Shown piece by piece: positions 25,503-34,203 of a stretch of 64,000 nucleotides of DNA. A model generated the notes under the pieces. It saw only the letters and a list, made by a program, of their open reading frames with translations, was not told the origin of the DNA and ran no database searches. Position 1 is the stretch's first letter, and every line of letters starts with the position of its first letter. Made by a program: the position numbers and the translations under genes. The stretch comes from JALORV01 sp963780715 (lineage in GTDB: Bacteria; Pseudomonadota; Gammaproteobacteria; Burkholderiales; Burkholderiaceae_F), in assembly GCA_963780715.1 (NCBI GenBank), contig CAWADK010000024.1, forward strand, positions 124,001 through 188,000, read 5' to 3'.

Positions 25503-26474
25503 TCAGTCGGCGGCGCTGCCGACGATGCCGTCGATGCGCGTCATCACCTCGGGGGTGAGCTTCGCCACGACGTCGAGCGCCTTCATGTTTTCGCTGATCT
25601 GCTCGACGCGCGTGGCGCCGGTGATCACCGTGCTCACGCGTGGATTGCGCACGCACCACGCCAGCGCGAGCTGGGCCAGCGTGCAGCCGAGGTCCTTCGC
25701 GACGGCTTCCAGCTTGCCGACGATCGCGTTCTTCGCGGGATCGGTCAGGCCGTCGCGCAGGAACGCGTAGCTTTCGAGCGCGCCGCGCGATCCGGGCGGG
25801 ATGCCTTTCTGGTACTTGCCCGACAGCAGGCCCGAGGCGAGCGGACTCCACGTTGTGAGTCCCAGCCCGATGTCCTCGTAGAGCCGCGCGTATTCCTGCT
25901 CGACACGCTTGCGGTGCAGCAGGTTGTACTGCGGCTGCTCCACCACCGGCTTGTGCAGGTTGCGCTTGTCCGCGATGTCCCACGCGGCGCGGATCTCGTC
26001 CGCGTTCCACTCGCTCGTGCCCCAGTAGAGCGCCTTGCCGCGCTCGATGATGTTGTGCATCGCCCAGACCGTCTCTTCGATCGGCGTGTGCGGATCGGCG
26101 CGGTGGCAGTAGACGAGGTCGACGTAGTCGAGCTGCAGGCGCTTCAATGAGCCGTCGATGGCGTCGAGCAGGTACTTGCGGTTCAGCGTGTTGTTGTCAT
26201 TGGCGCAGGTGCGCATGCCCCAGTAGAACTTGGTCGACACGACGTACTTGATGCGCGGCCAGCCGAGTTCCTTCAGCACCTTGCCCATGATGACCTCGCT
26301 GTCACCCTTGGCGTAGATCTCGGCGTTGTCGAAGAAGTTGACCCCGGCATCGAACGCCGCGGCCATCAGCTCGCGCGCGGCGCGGGTGTCGACCTGGTTG
26401 CCGTAGGTGACCCAGGAGCCGAACGACAGTTCGGAGACTTTCAGGCCGGAGCGGCCGAGGCGACGGGTGTTCAT
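25503..26474 (-). CDS. Aldo/keto reductase (potassium-channel beta-subunit-like)
   Basis: A 323-residue NADPH-dependent aldo/keto reductase. The (beta/alpha)8 catalytic tetrad can be placed: Asp in NFFDNAEIY, Tyr in the same motif, Lys in VVSTKFYWG and His in VYCHRADPHTP. VEQPQYNLLHR and GLGLTTWSPLASGLLSGKY are typical of the AKR6/Kv-beta-like branch and of YghZ-type enzymes that reduce small aldehydes such as methylglyoxal. Residues near the C terminus (GATRVEQISENM) bind the coenzyme phosphate. It stands alone between the lipoprotein and the isoaspartyl methyltransferase genes. Confidence 0.9.
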   Translation of the reverse strand: MNTRRLGRSGLKVSELSFGSWVTYGNQVDTRAARELMAAAFDAGVNFFDNAEIYAKGDSEVIMGKVLKELGWPRIKYVVSTKFYWGMRTCANDNNTLNRKYLLDAIDGSLKRLQLDYVDLVYCHRADPHTPIEETVWAMHNIIERGKALYWGTSEWNADEIRAAWDIADKRNLHKPVVEQPQYNLLHRKRVEQEYARLYEDIGLGLTTWSPLASGLLSGKYQKGIPPGSRGALESYAFLRDGLTDPAKNAIVGKLEAVAKDLGCTLAQLALAWCVRNPRVSTVITGATRVEQISENMKALDVVAKLTPEVMTRIDGIVGSAAD

Positions 26475-26552
26475 GGTTCCAGTGTGGCGTGGAGGAAAGG
26501 CGGGGAGTCTACTGACCGCCGCCGCGCGATGCTTCGCGGTCGACGCGCTGGC

Positions 26553-27354
26553 TCAGCGCTCGCGTGTCAGCGGCACGAAGCGCACCGGGATCGTGCTGCG
26601 CGTGGTGGCTTTGCCGTCGGCGTCCTTGCGTATCAGCAGCAGATCCTGTCCCACGAGCAGCGGTCCGACCGGTATCACCAGGCGTCCGCCCGGCTTCAGT
26701 TGCTGCACGAGCGCGGGCGGCACATGGTCGGGAGCGGCGGTGACGATGATGCCGTCGAAGGGCGCCGCCTCGGGCCAGCCGCGGTAGCCGTCGCCGATGC
26801 GGGTCTCGACGTTGCGCACGCCCGGCCGCATCCAGTGCGACGCGGGCGCGCTCGGCCAGGGGCGCCACGATCTCGATCGAATAGACCTTGCGCACGCAGG
26901 CCGCGAGCACGGCGGCCTGGTAGCCGGAGCCGGTGCCCACCTCGAGCATGACGTCTCCGGGCTGAGGATCGAGCAGCTCGGTCATCAGCGCCACGATGAA
27001 GGGCTGCGAGATCGTCTGCCCCTCGCCGATCGGCAGCGGACGGTTGTCGTAGGCCTGCGCCGCGAGGCCCGGCGGCACGAAGCGCTCGCGCGGCACGGTT
27101 TCGATCGCGTGCCGCACAGCCGGACTGAGTGCAGCACGCCCGGTGCTGGTGGCCGTGGCCCGCATGTCGGCGTCGATCTCGGCCAGCAGACGCTCGCGCG
27201 CCCGCTTGAAGTCGGTCTGCGCGGCGGTGGGCGTCGGCAGCGCAACTCCTGCGACAGCCGACGCGAGTGTCGCCAGCCAGGCGCGGCGCGAGCGCACACC
27301 CGCTCGATCGAGCAGTGCCCCCCATCGGGACGCGGCGTCTTCGCGGCGATTCAT
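26553..27354 (-). pseudogene. Exported protein-L-isoaspartate O-methyltransferase, frameshifted
   Basis: From 27354 to about 26848 the frame encodes a twin-arginine-like leader (RSRRAWLATLASA) and a methyltransferase with EVGTGSGYQAAVLA, the SAM motif, and FVPPGLAAQAYDN. The rest, RNVETRIGDGYRGW to 26553, is one frame over. Removing one G from a GGG run near 26846 restores AAGVRNVE, as in the family. The enzyme methylates isoaspartyl residues in damaged proteins. An exported version would repair envelope proteins. The single extra G looks like a sequencing indel. Confidence 0.78.
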
Positions 27355-27514
27355 GCCCAAATGATCCGAGCCGTCGGCGCGATCAGCAAGCGAAGTGGTC
27401 AAGTGTTTGCGAAGCCCGGACGCCTGGCGGGGCATAAGGACATGACCGAATCGTCGCTGTGAGGCGCCAGGGTTGCGGCACACTCGCCGTTCATCTTCCT
27501 CCGTCGGGTTCGAC

Positions 27515-28450
27515 ATGCTTCGCCTGTCCGCATTTCTGTGCGCGCTCCTGCTGCCGCTGGCAGCGGCAGCGCAGCCGCTGATCACGCCCGCCGAACTGGC
27601 CGCGAAGGCGGGCGATCCGTCGCTGCGCATCGTCGACATTCGCGCGGCTGACGGCAATCCAGCAGCGTTCGCGCGCGGCCACGTCCCCGGCGCGCTCTCG
27701 GCGCCGTATGCGAAGTGGCGCGGACCCAAGGAGAACCCGGGCGCCCTGCCCGACACGGCGGCGCTGACCGCGCTGATCCGCAGCCTCGGCATCGACACTG
27801 CGACGCCGGTCGTCGTGGTCTACGAGGGAACCGATGCCACCGAGTTTGGCGCGGCGGCGCGGGTCTACTGGACGCTGAAGGCGGCCGGCCTGAAACAGCT
27901 CGCGATCCTCAACGGCGGCATGAAGGCCTGGCGCGCGGCCGCACTGCCCGTCAGTACCGACATCGCCGCCGTTTCGCCATCGACCTATGTCGTCGCTCTC
28001 GACCCGAAGGTCATCGCCACGCAGGACGAGGTGGCGCGGGCGGCGGCCTCCGGTTCGGTGCTGCTCGACGCGCGGCCGCCGTCGTACTTCCGCGGAGAAG
28101 CGCGCCACGCTGCCGCGCGCACTCCCGGCACACTGGTTGGCGCCAGGAACGTCGCGCACGACGTCTGGTTCGTCAAGGACGCGGCGACGCTGAAGCCCAC
28201 GGCGGAGGTGCAGCAGGTCGCGGTGCGCGAGGGCATCGACACTTCACAGCCGACGGTGTCCTTCTGCAATACGGGGCACTGGGCAGCGACCAACTGGTTC
28301 GTGCTGTCCGAGGTGATCGGGCAGAAGGATGTGAAGCTCTATCCGGAGTCGATGGTGGGCTGGTCGCACGCCGGGCTGCCGATGGCCAACGTTCCGAGCC
28401 GCCTCGAGCAGTTCTGGATGCAGCTGAAGGAAGCGGCTGGCGCAATGTAG
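27515..28450 (+). CDS. Periplasmic two-domain rhodanese (thiosulfate sulfurtransferase)
   Basis: A 311-residue protein with a signal peptide (to about residue 20, AAAAQ). It has two rhodanese domains; the first lacks an active cysteine and the second carries it in SFCNTGHWAATNW. The enzyme transfers sulfane sulfur from thiosulfate to an acceptor. GARNVAHD and MVGWSHAG are further family features. It is followed after 18 bases by a YeeE/YedE transporter, and the two probably supply sulfur together. The ATG at 27515 was chosen because it starts the signal peptide directly. Confidence 0.86.
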   Translation: MLRLSAFLCALLLPLAAAAQPLITPAELAAKAGDPSLRIVDIRAADGNPAAFARGHVPGALSAPYAKWRGPKENPGALPDTAALTALIRSLGIDTATPVVVVYEGTDATEFGAAARVYWTLKAAGLKQLAILNGGMKAWRAAALPVSTDIAAVSPSTYVVALDPKVIATQDEVARAAASGSVLLDARPPSYFRGEARHAAARTPGTLVGARNVAHDVWFVKDAATLKPTAEVQQVAVREGIDTSQPTVSFCNTGHWAATNWFVLSEVIGQKDVKLYPESMVGWSHAGLPMANVPSRLEQFWMQLKEAAGAM

Positions 28451-28468
28451 TTCCGCACGGGACCGATA

Positions 28469-29617
28469 ATGTCTGCCGTGTCGATCACCGGTCAGCTGGC
28501 TGCACCGTCCGTCGCGACGCGCGGAGTTCGCGCGGTGGGCGGGCTCGTCTTCGCGGCGACACTGGCCTGCCTGGCCGTGACTTGGCTGGTCGGCCTGCGA
28601 CAGGGTCTGCTATTTCTCGTCGGCATCGGCTATGGCGCGGTGCTGGCGGGCGTGTCGTTCGGCTTCACCACCGGCTGGCGCGTGTGGATCCGCGAGCGCG
28701 ACCCGACCGGACTGCTGGCGCAGTTTCTCGCCATCGCGCTCGCGATGGTCGTCTCCATCCCGCTGATTGCAAGCCACGCCGAGCTGAGCGGCGCAGTCGC
28801 GCCAGTCGCCGTCAGCGTCGTCATCGGCGCATTCGTGTTCGGACTGGCGATGCAGATCGCCGACGGCTGCGGCTCCGGCACGCTGTACAAGGCCGGGCTC
28901 GGCAACGGATTTTCGCTGGCGGTATTGCCCGGGTTCATTTTCGGCAGCTTCTATGGCGCCGCCCATCTCGACCGCTGGCTGGCGCTCGGGGCCTTGCCGC
29001 CGATTGCGCTGCAGGATCACGTGGGCACGGCCGGCGCCGTCGTGCTGCAACTGGCGGTGCTGGGCGTGCTGGCCGCATGGATCTGGCGCCGGCGCCGCAC
29101 GACGCAGACGCGGTGGCGCGGCAGGGCGGTCTACGTCGGTGCGGTGTTGCTCGCGGTGTTCGCGGTGCTGAACCTCGTCATTGCCGGCCAGCCCTGGGGC
29201 ATCGTCTACGGCCTCGGGCTGTGGGGCGCGAAGATCGCGAGCGCGCTCGGCATGGACCTCGCGTCCAATCCGTTCTGGGGCCGCGCGGCCCAGCAGGCGC
29301 ACATCCACGCGTCGGTGCTGACCGATGTCACGTCGATCACGAACTTCGGCTTGCTGGCCGGCGCCATGATCGCCGCGACCTGGCGTGGCAACGCGTGCCC
29401 GCCACCGGAAGCGCAGCGCGCGTCGCAGTGGATCGCGGCGATCGTTGCCGGCGTAGCACTCGGCTACTCGTCGCGGCTCGCGTTCGGCTGCAATGTCGGG
29501 GCCTACTTCTCTGGCATCTCCACCGGCAGCCTGCACGGCTGGATCTGGTTCGCCGCGGCCTTTGCCGGTTCGCTGGTCGGCGTGCGCCTGCGGTCTCGGC
29601 TGGGGCTGAGAGGATGA
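28469..29617 (+). CDS. YeeE/YedE (TsuA-like) sulfur transporter
   Basis: A 382-residue inner-membrane protein with about ten membrane helices. The two conserved cysteine motifs are present: DGCGSGTLYKAGLGNG in the first half and RLAFGCNVGAYFSGIS in the second. These cysteines line the thiosulfate path in the structurally known TsuA. The gene lies between a periplasmic rhodanese and a 57-residue protein with which it overlaps by four bases. Import of thiosulfate or another sulfane sulfur compound fits, with the cysteine synthase gene nearby as the likely outlet. Confidence 0.88.
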   Translation: MSAVSITGQLAAPSVATRGVRAVGGLVFAATLACLAVTWLVGLRQGLLFLVGIGYGAVLAGVSFGFTTGWRVWIRERDPTGLLAQFLAIALAMVVSIPLIASHAELSGAVAPVAVSVVIGAFVFGLAMQIADGCGSGTLYKAGLGNGFSLAVLPGFIFGSFYGAAHLDRWLALGALPPIALQDHVGTAGAVVLQLAVLGVLAAWIWRRRRTTQTRWRGRAVYVGAVLLAVFAVLNLVIAGQPWGIVYGLGLWGAKIASALGMDLASNPFWGRAAQQAHIHASVLTDVTSITNFGLLAGAMIAATWRGNACPPPEAQRASQWIAAIVAGVALGYSSRLAFGCNVGAYFSGISTGSLHGWIWFAAAFAGSLVGVRLRSRLGLRG

Positions 29618-29787
29618 AGCGGCGTGTGCTTGCCTTTGCTACGGTGTTCTGGGCACTCTCGCTCGGACTGCTCGCGCTCGACTGGGCGCGCTCGGTTCCG
29701 CACAACCGCTTCGACGAGCCGCTGCCGTGGCAGTTCGGGCACGAGAAGGTCGAAGGCGCCGGGCACTGCGCGGCGCCGCTCAAGTAG
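29614..29787 (+). CDS. Small exported protein coupled to the YedE transporter
   Basis: A 57-residue protein with an N-terminal hydrophobic helix (about 5-24), then WARSVPHNRFDEPLPWQFGHEK and a single cysteine in GHCAAPLK. Start and stop of the transporter overlap as ATGA, so synthesis is coupled. It may be a periplasmic partner that presents sulfur through its cysteine, but this is inference. It converges with cysK. Confidence 0.65.
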   Translation: MKRRVLAFATVFWALSLGLLALDWARSVPHNRFDEPLPWQFGHEKVEGAGHCAAPLK

Positions 29788-29793
29788 GGCCCG

Positions 29794-30714
29794 CTACTCC
29801 GTCGGCAGGAAGCCTTCGGTCGAAAGGTAACGCTCGCCGGTGTCGTAATTGAAGCCGAGCACGCGGCTGCCCTTCTTGAGTTCCGGCAGTTTCTTCGCGA
29901 TGGCGGCCAGCGTGGCCCCCGAGGAAATGCCGATAAGCAGACCTTCCTCGCGGGCGGCGCGGCGCGCCATCTCGCGTGCTTCTTCGGCCTCGACCGTGAT
30001 GACGCCGTCCAGCAGCTCGGTCTTCAGGTTGTGCGGAATGAAGCCCGCGCCGATGCCCTGAATCGGGTGCGGCGAGGGTTGCCCGCCGGAGATCACCGGC
30101 GAGGCGGCCGGCTCGACGGCGAAGACCTTGAGCCCGGGCCACTTCGGTTTCAGCACCAGTCCGACGGCCGAGATGTGGCCGCCCGTGCCGACGCCGGTGA
30201 TGACCGCGTCGAGCCCCTCGGGAAAATCGACCAGGATCTCCTGTGCAGTCGTCTTCACATGCACATCGATGTTGGCCGGGTTGTCGAACTGCTGAGGGAT
30301 CCACGAACCCGGCGTCTCGGCGGCCAACTCCTGGGCGCGCGCGATGGCGCCCTTCATGCCCTTCTCGCGCGGCGTCAGCACGAACTTGGCGCCATAGGCC
30401 AGCATCAGCCGGCGTCGCTCGACCGACATGCTGTCGGGCATCACCAGCAGCAAGGGGTAGCCCTTGACCGCGGCGACCATCGCCAACCCGATGCCAGTGT
30501 TGCCCGAGGTGGGTTCTATGATGGTGCTGCCCGCCTTCAGGCGCCCGTCCCGTTCCGCCGCCTCGATCATCGACAGTGCAATCCGGTCCTTGATCGAGCC
30601 GCCGGGGTTCGCACGTTCGGACTTCGACCAGACTTCGTAGCCCGCGGGAAACAGCCGATTGATTCGGATGTGGGGGGTGTTGCCGATGGTCTCGAGTATG
30701 TTGGCAGCGCGCAT
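29794..30714 (-). CDS. cysK: Cysteine synthase A
   Basis: A 306-residue PLP enzyme making cysteine from O-acetylserine and sulfide. The PLP lysine lies in NPGGSIKDRIA, with PTSGNTGIGLA binding the substrate carboxylate, GVGTGGHISA binding the PLP phosphate and GISSGA near the C terminus. The ATG at 30714 has GGAG seven bases before it and the usual family start MRAANILETIGNTP. The convergent sulfur-uptake genes end just before its stop. It diverges from the threonine dehydratase gene, whose 120-base upstream region they share. Confidence 0.92.
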   Translation of the reverse strand: MRAANILETIGNTPHIRINRLFPAGYEVWSKSERANPGGSIKDRIALSMIEAAERDGRLKAGSTIIEPTSGNTGIGLAMVAAVKGYPLLLVMPDSMSVERRRLMLAYGAKFVLTPREKGMKGAIARAQELAAETPGSWIPQQFDNPANIDVHVKTTAQEILVDFPEGLDAVITGVGTGGHISAVGLVLKPKWPGLKVFAVEPAASPVISGGQPSPHPIQGIGAGFIPHNLKTELLDGVITVEAEEAREMARRAAREEGLLIGISSGATLAAIAKKLPELKKGSRVLGFNYDTGERYLSTEGFLPTE

Positions 30715-30834
30715 GTGATGCTCCGTGAGTGCAGGCAGTGAACGGTACGCGGGTGGGGCAGCGATCGATATCACCCGACTTGATAAAGATATAGCCCGGT
30801 GCGGCCCTACCTGTCATCCGGTTAAGCTCGCGCC

Positions 30835-31797
30835 ATGTCACTCGCGATTTCCTACGCCGACGTTGCCGCCGCCGCGCAGCGGCTGGCGGGCGTTGCCCAT
30901 CGCACGCCGGTGATGACCTCGCGCACCGCGAACGAAGTCACCGGTGCGGAACTGTTCTTCAAGTGCGAGAACCTGCAGCGCATGGGTGCGTTCAAGTTCC
31001 GCGGCGCCTACAACGCGCTGGCGCAGTTCACGCCAGAGCAGTGCAAGGGCGGCGTCGTGGCGTTTTCGTCGGGCAATCACGCGCAGGCCATCGCGCTGTC
31101 GGCTCGGCTGCTCGGCATGCCGGCGACGATCGTCATGCCGCAGGATGCGCCGGCCATCAAGATCGAGGCCACGCGCGGCTATGGCGCCGAAGTGCTGCTG
31201 TATGACCGCTACACCGAGGATCGCGAGGCGATCGGCCAGCGGCTCGCGCGCGAACGCGGCATGACGCTGATTCCGCCCTACGACCATCCGCATGTGATGG
31301 CCGGGCAGGGAACGGCCGCGCTCGAACTGATGCAGGACGTGGGCCGGCTCGACCTGCTGCTGGTCTGCGTCGGCGGCGGCGGCCTGATCTCGGGCTGCGC
31401 GGTCGCTGCGCACCACCTGCAGCCGGACTGCCGCGTCATCGGCGTCGAACCCGAGGCCGGCAACGATGTGCAGCAGTCGTTGCGCAAGGGCGAGATCGTG
31501 CACATCGACGTGCCGCACACGATCGCCGACGGCGCGCAGACGCAGCACCCCGGCCGCTACACCTTTCCGGTGATCCAGGCGCTGGTCGCCGACGTCGTGA
31601 CCGTCAGCGACGAGGCCTTGAAGCGCGCACTGCGATTCTTCGCGGGGCGCATGAAGATCGTCGTCGAGCCGACCGGCTGCCTCGGCGCCGCGGCCGCATT
31701 CGAGCAGGCGATCGATGTGCGCGGCCGGCGTGTCGGCGTGATCCTGAGCGGCGGCAACGTGGACCTCGCGCGCTACGCGGCGCTGCTGACCGGCTGA
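30835..31797 (+). CDS. Threonine/serine dehydratase family PLP enzyme
   Basis: A 320-residue fold-type II PLP enzyme without a regulatory ACT domain. The PLP lysine is in GAFKFRGAYNAL, with SSGNHAQAIA and VGGGGLISG as substrate- and phosphate-binding loops. The length and EPTGCLGAAA near the end fit the serine racemase/threo-3-hydroxyaspartate dehydratase branch as well as catabolic threonine dehydratase. It deaminates a hydroxy amino acid to a keto acid. It may be expressed divergently from cysK. Confidence 0.88.
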   Translation: MSLAISYADVAAAAQRLAGVAHRTPVMTSRTANEVTGAELFFKCENLQRMGAFKFRGAYNALAQFTPEQCKGGVVAFSSGNHAQAIALSARLLGMPATIVMPQDAPAIKIEATRGYGAEVLLYDRYTEDREAIGQRLARERGMTLIPPYDHPHVMAGQGTAALELMQDVGRLDLLLVCVGGGGLISGCAVAAHHLQPDCRVIGVEPEAGNDVQQSLRKGEIVHIDVPHTIADGAQTQHPGRYTFPVIQALVADVVTVSDEALKRALRFFAGRMKIVVEPTGCLGAAAAFEQAIDVRGRRVGVILSGGNVDLARYAALLTG

Positions 31798-31852
31798 GGC
31801 TCCGGCGCGCCGGCAAGGCCCGGCGCATCCGCGAGCCAAGCGTCAACAGGCG

Positions 31853-32440
31853 CTAGTTCGTAGCGCGTATGACGCCGCAGGCGATGCGCGCACCGGAGTT
31901 GCCAGTCGGCTGCGTACGGTAGTCGTCCGGGCTCTCGTGGATGACGACGGCGCGGCCGACGACCGAGTTGGGTCCCGGCGACACCGTCAGCTCCTCGGTC
32001 GTGAACGCCAGCATCGCGACGCCTTCGCCGTCGGAAGAGAGGTTCGGCAGATCGCCCGCATGATGCTCCGGCGCGTCGTAACGGCCATGCGGCCTGCCCT
32101 TCGGATTGAAGTGCCCGCCGGCGCCCATGCCGTTGTTCGAGCAGTCGCCCTTCTCGTGGACGTGGATCCCGAACTGCCGGCCCGGTGGCAGGCCGCTGAT
32201 ATCGGCGCGGATGTAGACCTTCCCGACGCTGCTGTCGGCGGCGGCGCCCGCCACCGGCGCGCTCCAGCGGCTGGTCTCCAGGAACGTGCCGCCTTCGGGC
32301 TGGTGGAAGGTGACCCGGCCCCAGGCGCGGCTGCCGTCGCTGGCCTTCAGCTGTGCCTCCGCGAACGGACCCTTGCTCAGCGTGTCGCAACCGCTGGCGA
32401 GCACTGCGAGGGCGAGGACAGCGATCGAGCGAATGAACAT
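31853..32440 (-). CDS. sodC: Lipoprotein Cu/Zn superoxide dismutase, copy 1
   Basis: A 195-residue protein with a lipoprotein signal (LASGC, about residue 18). Copper ligands lie in FGIHVHEKGDC, zinc ligands in GGHFNPKGRPHG and HHAGDLPNL, and VVIHESPDDY and IACGVI complete the family signature. It removes superoxide in the periplasm. An extra segment, FLETSRWSAPVAGAAA, near residues 53-68 is not present in the second copy. A nuclease gene on the other strand lies between the two sodC genes. The start at 32440 gives the signal peptide directly. Confidence 0.9.
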   Translation of the reverse strand: MFIRSIAVLALAVLASGCDTLSKGPFAEAQLKASDGSRAWGRVTFHQPEGGTFLETSRWSAPVAGAAADSSVGKVYIRADISGLPPGRQFGIHVHEKGDCSNNGMGAGGHFNPKGRPHGRYDAPEHHAGDLPNLSSDGEGVAMLAFTTEELTVSPGPNSVVGRAVVIHESPDDYRTQPTGNSGARIACGVIRATN

Positions 32441-32568
32441 GCCTGACTCCTTCCGGGCGCCGTGCGCCTGTGCGGCCGCGATGGTAGCGGCTGGAGGCAC
32501 GAATTGCAGCCCGCGGCCGCCGCTTACTGCGTCACTGCGCACGCGGCTGCTTCCTAGCATGGACCGTC

Positions 32569-33135
32569 ATGACCTCCCGACCCGTCATGCCGTTGCGCCG
32601 CCTGCTGCTGCTGTTGGCGATCTTCCTGTGGCCGTTGTCCTCGACTGCAGTCGAATGGGTCGGCACGGTCGTCGGCATTGCTGACGGCGACACGTTGACA
32701 CTGCTCGACGCGGGCAAGACGACACACCGCATCCGCATCGATGGCATCGACGCGCCCGAGCGCACCCAGCCGTACGGCCAGCGCGCGCGCCAGTCGCTCG
32801 CGGATCTCGCGCACGGCCGCAGTGCGCGCGCCGAATGCCCGAAGTCAGACCGCTATGGTCGCGCGGTGTGCCGCGTGCTCGTGGACGGCGTCGATGTCGG
32901 TCTCGAGCAGGTGCGTCGCGGCTTCGCCTGGCATTACGTGAAGTACGCGCACGAGCAGTCGCCGCAGGCCCGCCTCAACTATGCGCGGGCGGAGGAGCAG
33001 GCGCGCATCGCGCGCAGCGGCCTGTGGACGGTCGCCGCGCCCACGCCGCCATGGGACTACCGGCGCGAGCAGGCTGCGCGCGCCGAAGGCCGACAGGGCA
33101 TCAGTCGGCGCGAGCAGACAACCGAGGCGCACTGA
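32569..33135 (+). CDS. Secreted thermonuclease (SNase) family protein
   Basis: A 188-residue protein with a signal peptide (about 1-28). The staphylococcal-nuclease motifs GIADGDTLTLL, RIRIDGIDAPE and DRYGRAVCRV keep the calcium ligands and the catalytic Arg and Glu. It should cut DNA and RNA in the periplasm or outside the cell. It sits between two sodC genes, transcribed away from both, an arrangement that suggests linked control of nuclease and superoxide removal. The C-terminal tail is basic and hydrophilic. Confidence 0.85.
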   Translation: MTSRPVMPLRRLLLLLAIFLWPLSSTAVEWVGTVVGIADGDTLTLLDAGKTTHRIRIDGIDAPERTQPYGQRARQSLADLAHGRSARAECPKSDRYGRAVCRVLVDGVDVGLEQVRRGFAWHYVKYAHEQSPQARLNYARAEEQARIARSGLWTVAAPTPPWDYRREQAARAEGRQGISRREQTTEAH

Positions 33136-33169
33136 TCGAGGCGCGCCTCGCCCGCGAACAAACAGCGGT

Positions 33170-33679
33170 TCAGCCCTTGATGACGCCGCACGCGATGCGG
33201 GGCCCGGAGTTGCCGGCCGGCTGCGAGCGGTAATCATCGGGATTTTCGTGCACCACCACCGCACGGCCGACCACCGAATTCGGGCCGGGCGCAACCGTCA
33301 GCAGTGGCGTCGTGTAGGACAGCGCGGCGACCCCCTGGGAGTCTGATGAGAGATTCGGCAGATCGCCGGCGTGGCTCGAGGCTGACTTGTGGTCGCCGTG
33401 CGGCTTCCCTTCCGGGTTGAAGTGGCCACCCGCGCTGGTGAAGTCCGCCGCCGAGCAGTCGCCCTTTTCATGCACGTGGAACCCGAACTGGCGGTTCGGC
33501 GCAAGTCCATTGACCTCAGCGCGTACCGTCGTCTTGCCGTCAGCCTCCTGGAACATCACGGTGCCCACGACACGGCCTCCCTTCGCTGCGTCCAGCTTCG
33601 CCGAAGCGGAAGGTCCCTTGGACATGGTCTGGCAACCAGCCAGCGTCAGCAAGACGGCCAGCATCATCAGCGTTCGCAT
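33170..33679 (-). CDS. sodC: Lipoprotein Cu/Zn superoxide dismutase, copy 2
   Basis: A 169-residue protein with lipobox TLAGC at about residue 15. The copper and zinc ligand motifs FGFHVHEKGDC, GGHFNPEGKPHG and SHAGDLPNL, and VVVHENPDDY, are all present. It is closely related to the copy at 31853 and probably arose by tandem duplication around the nuclease gene. It lacks the insert found in copy 1. Both copies begin with a TLSKGP/TMSKGP segment after the anchor cysteine. Confidence 0.9.
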   Translation of the reverse strand: MRTLMMLAVLLTLAGCQTMSKGPSASAKLDAAKGGRVVGTVMFQEADGKTTVRAEVNGLAPNRQFGFHVHEKGDCSAADFTSAGGHFNPEGKPHGDHKSASSHAGDLPNLSSDSQGVAALSYTTPLLTVAPGPNSVVGRAVVVHENPDDYRSQPAGNSGPRIACGVIKG

Positions 33680-33758
33680 CGTCGCTCCTCCGGGGTGGTC
33701 CCCAATCGTGAAGCAGTGATAGTACGGCGCCGGGCTGCCCGTTGCGAAGCTGATGCAC

Positions 33759-34187
33759 TCAGCCGGCGCGGCCGACGATCTGCGCGGTCGCGATCAGTTC
33801 TTCCAGCATCGCCATCGAGGCCCGGCCGGAGACGGTGAAGGGGTCGAGCACCGGCTTGTCCGAGTATTTGAGCAGCAGCGACGGGTTGACCTTGGTCAGG
33901 TTGACCTGGCCCATCGTCCAGCCCGCGAAGTGGCGCTCGGGCACTTCGGCGTAGTGCAGCAGCATGACTTCGCGATGGCGTGTGTCGCGCACGATCTTCG
34001 TATAGAGCGCGTTGACGGCATCGCGGCCGCCTTCGAGCGCCTGCATGTAGACCTCGCCGCCGTGGCACAGCACGCCGGTGATGCCGAGGCCCGGGTTGTG
34101 TGTGCGCGACTGCTGCAGGATCGACTCGATGATCTCCTGCGTCACGGGAGCGGCGGCGCGGCTGGCATAAAGCAGGCGTACGAGCAT
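33759..34187 (-). CDS. BLUF-domain blue-light photoreceptor
   Basis: A 142-residue protein made almost wholly of a BLUF domain that binds FAD. By alignment to AppA, the photoactive residues are Tyr7, Asn31, Gln49, Trp90 and Met92, all present. Such short BLUF proteins pass the light signal to a partner by protein contact. It starts 17 bases after the folE stop on the same strand, so the two are probably transcribed together. A link between light sensing and tetrahydrobiopterin or folate synthesis is possible but not shown. Confidence 0.9.
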   Translation of the reverse strand: MLVRLLYASRAAAPVTQEIIESILQQSRTHNPGLGITGVLCHGGEVYMQALEGGRDAVNALYTKIVRDTRHREVMLLHYAEVPERHFAGWTMGQVNLTKVNPSLLLKYSDKPVLDPFTVSGRASMAMLEELIATAQIVGRAG

Positions 34188-34203
34188 CGCGTTCGGTCTC
34201 CGG

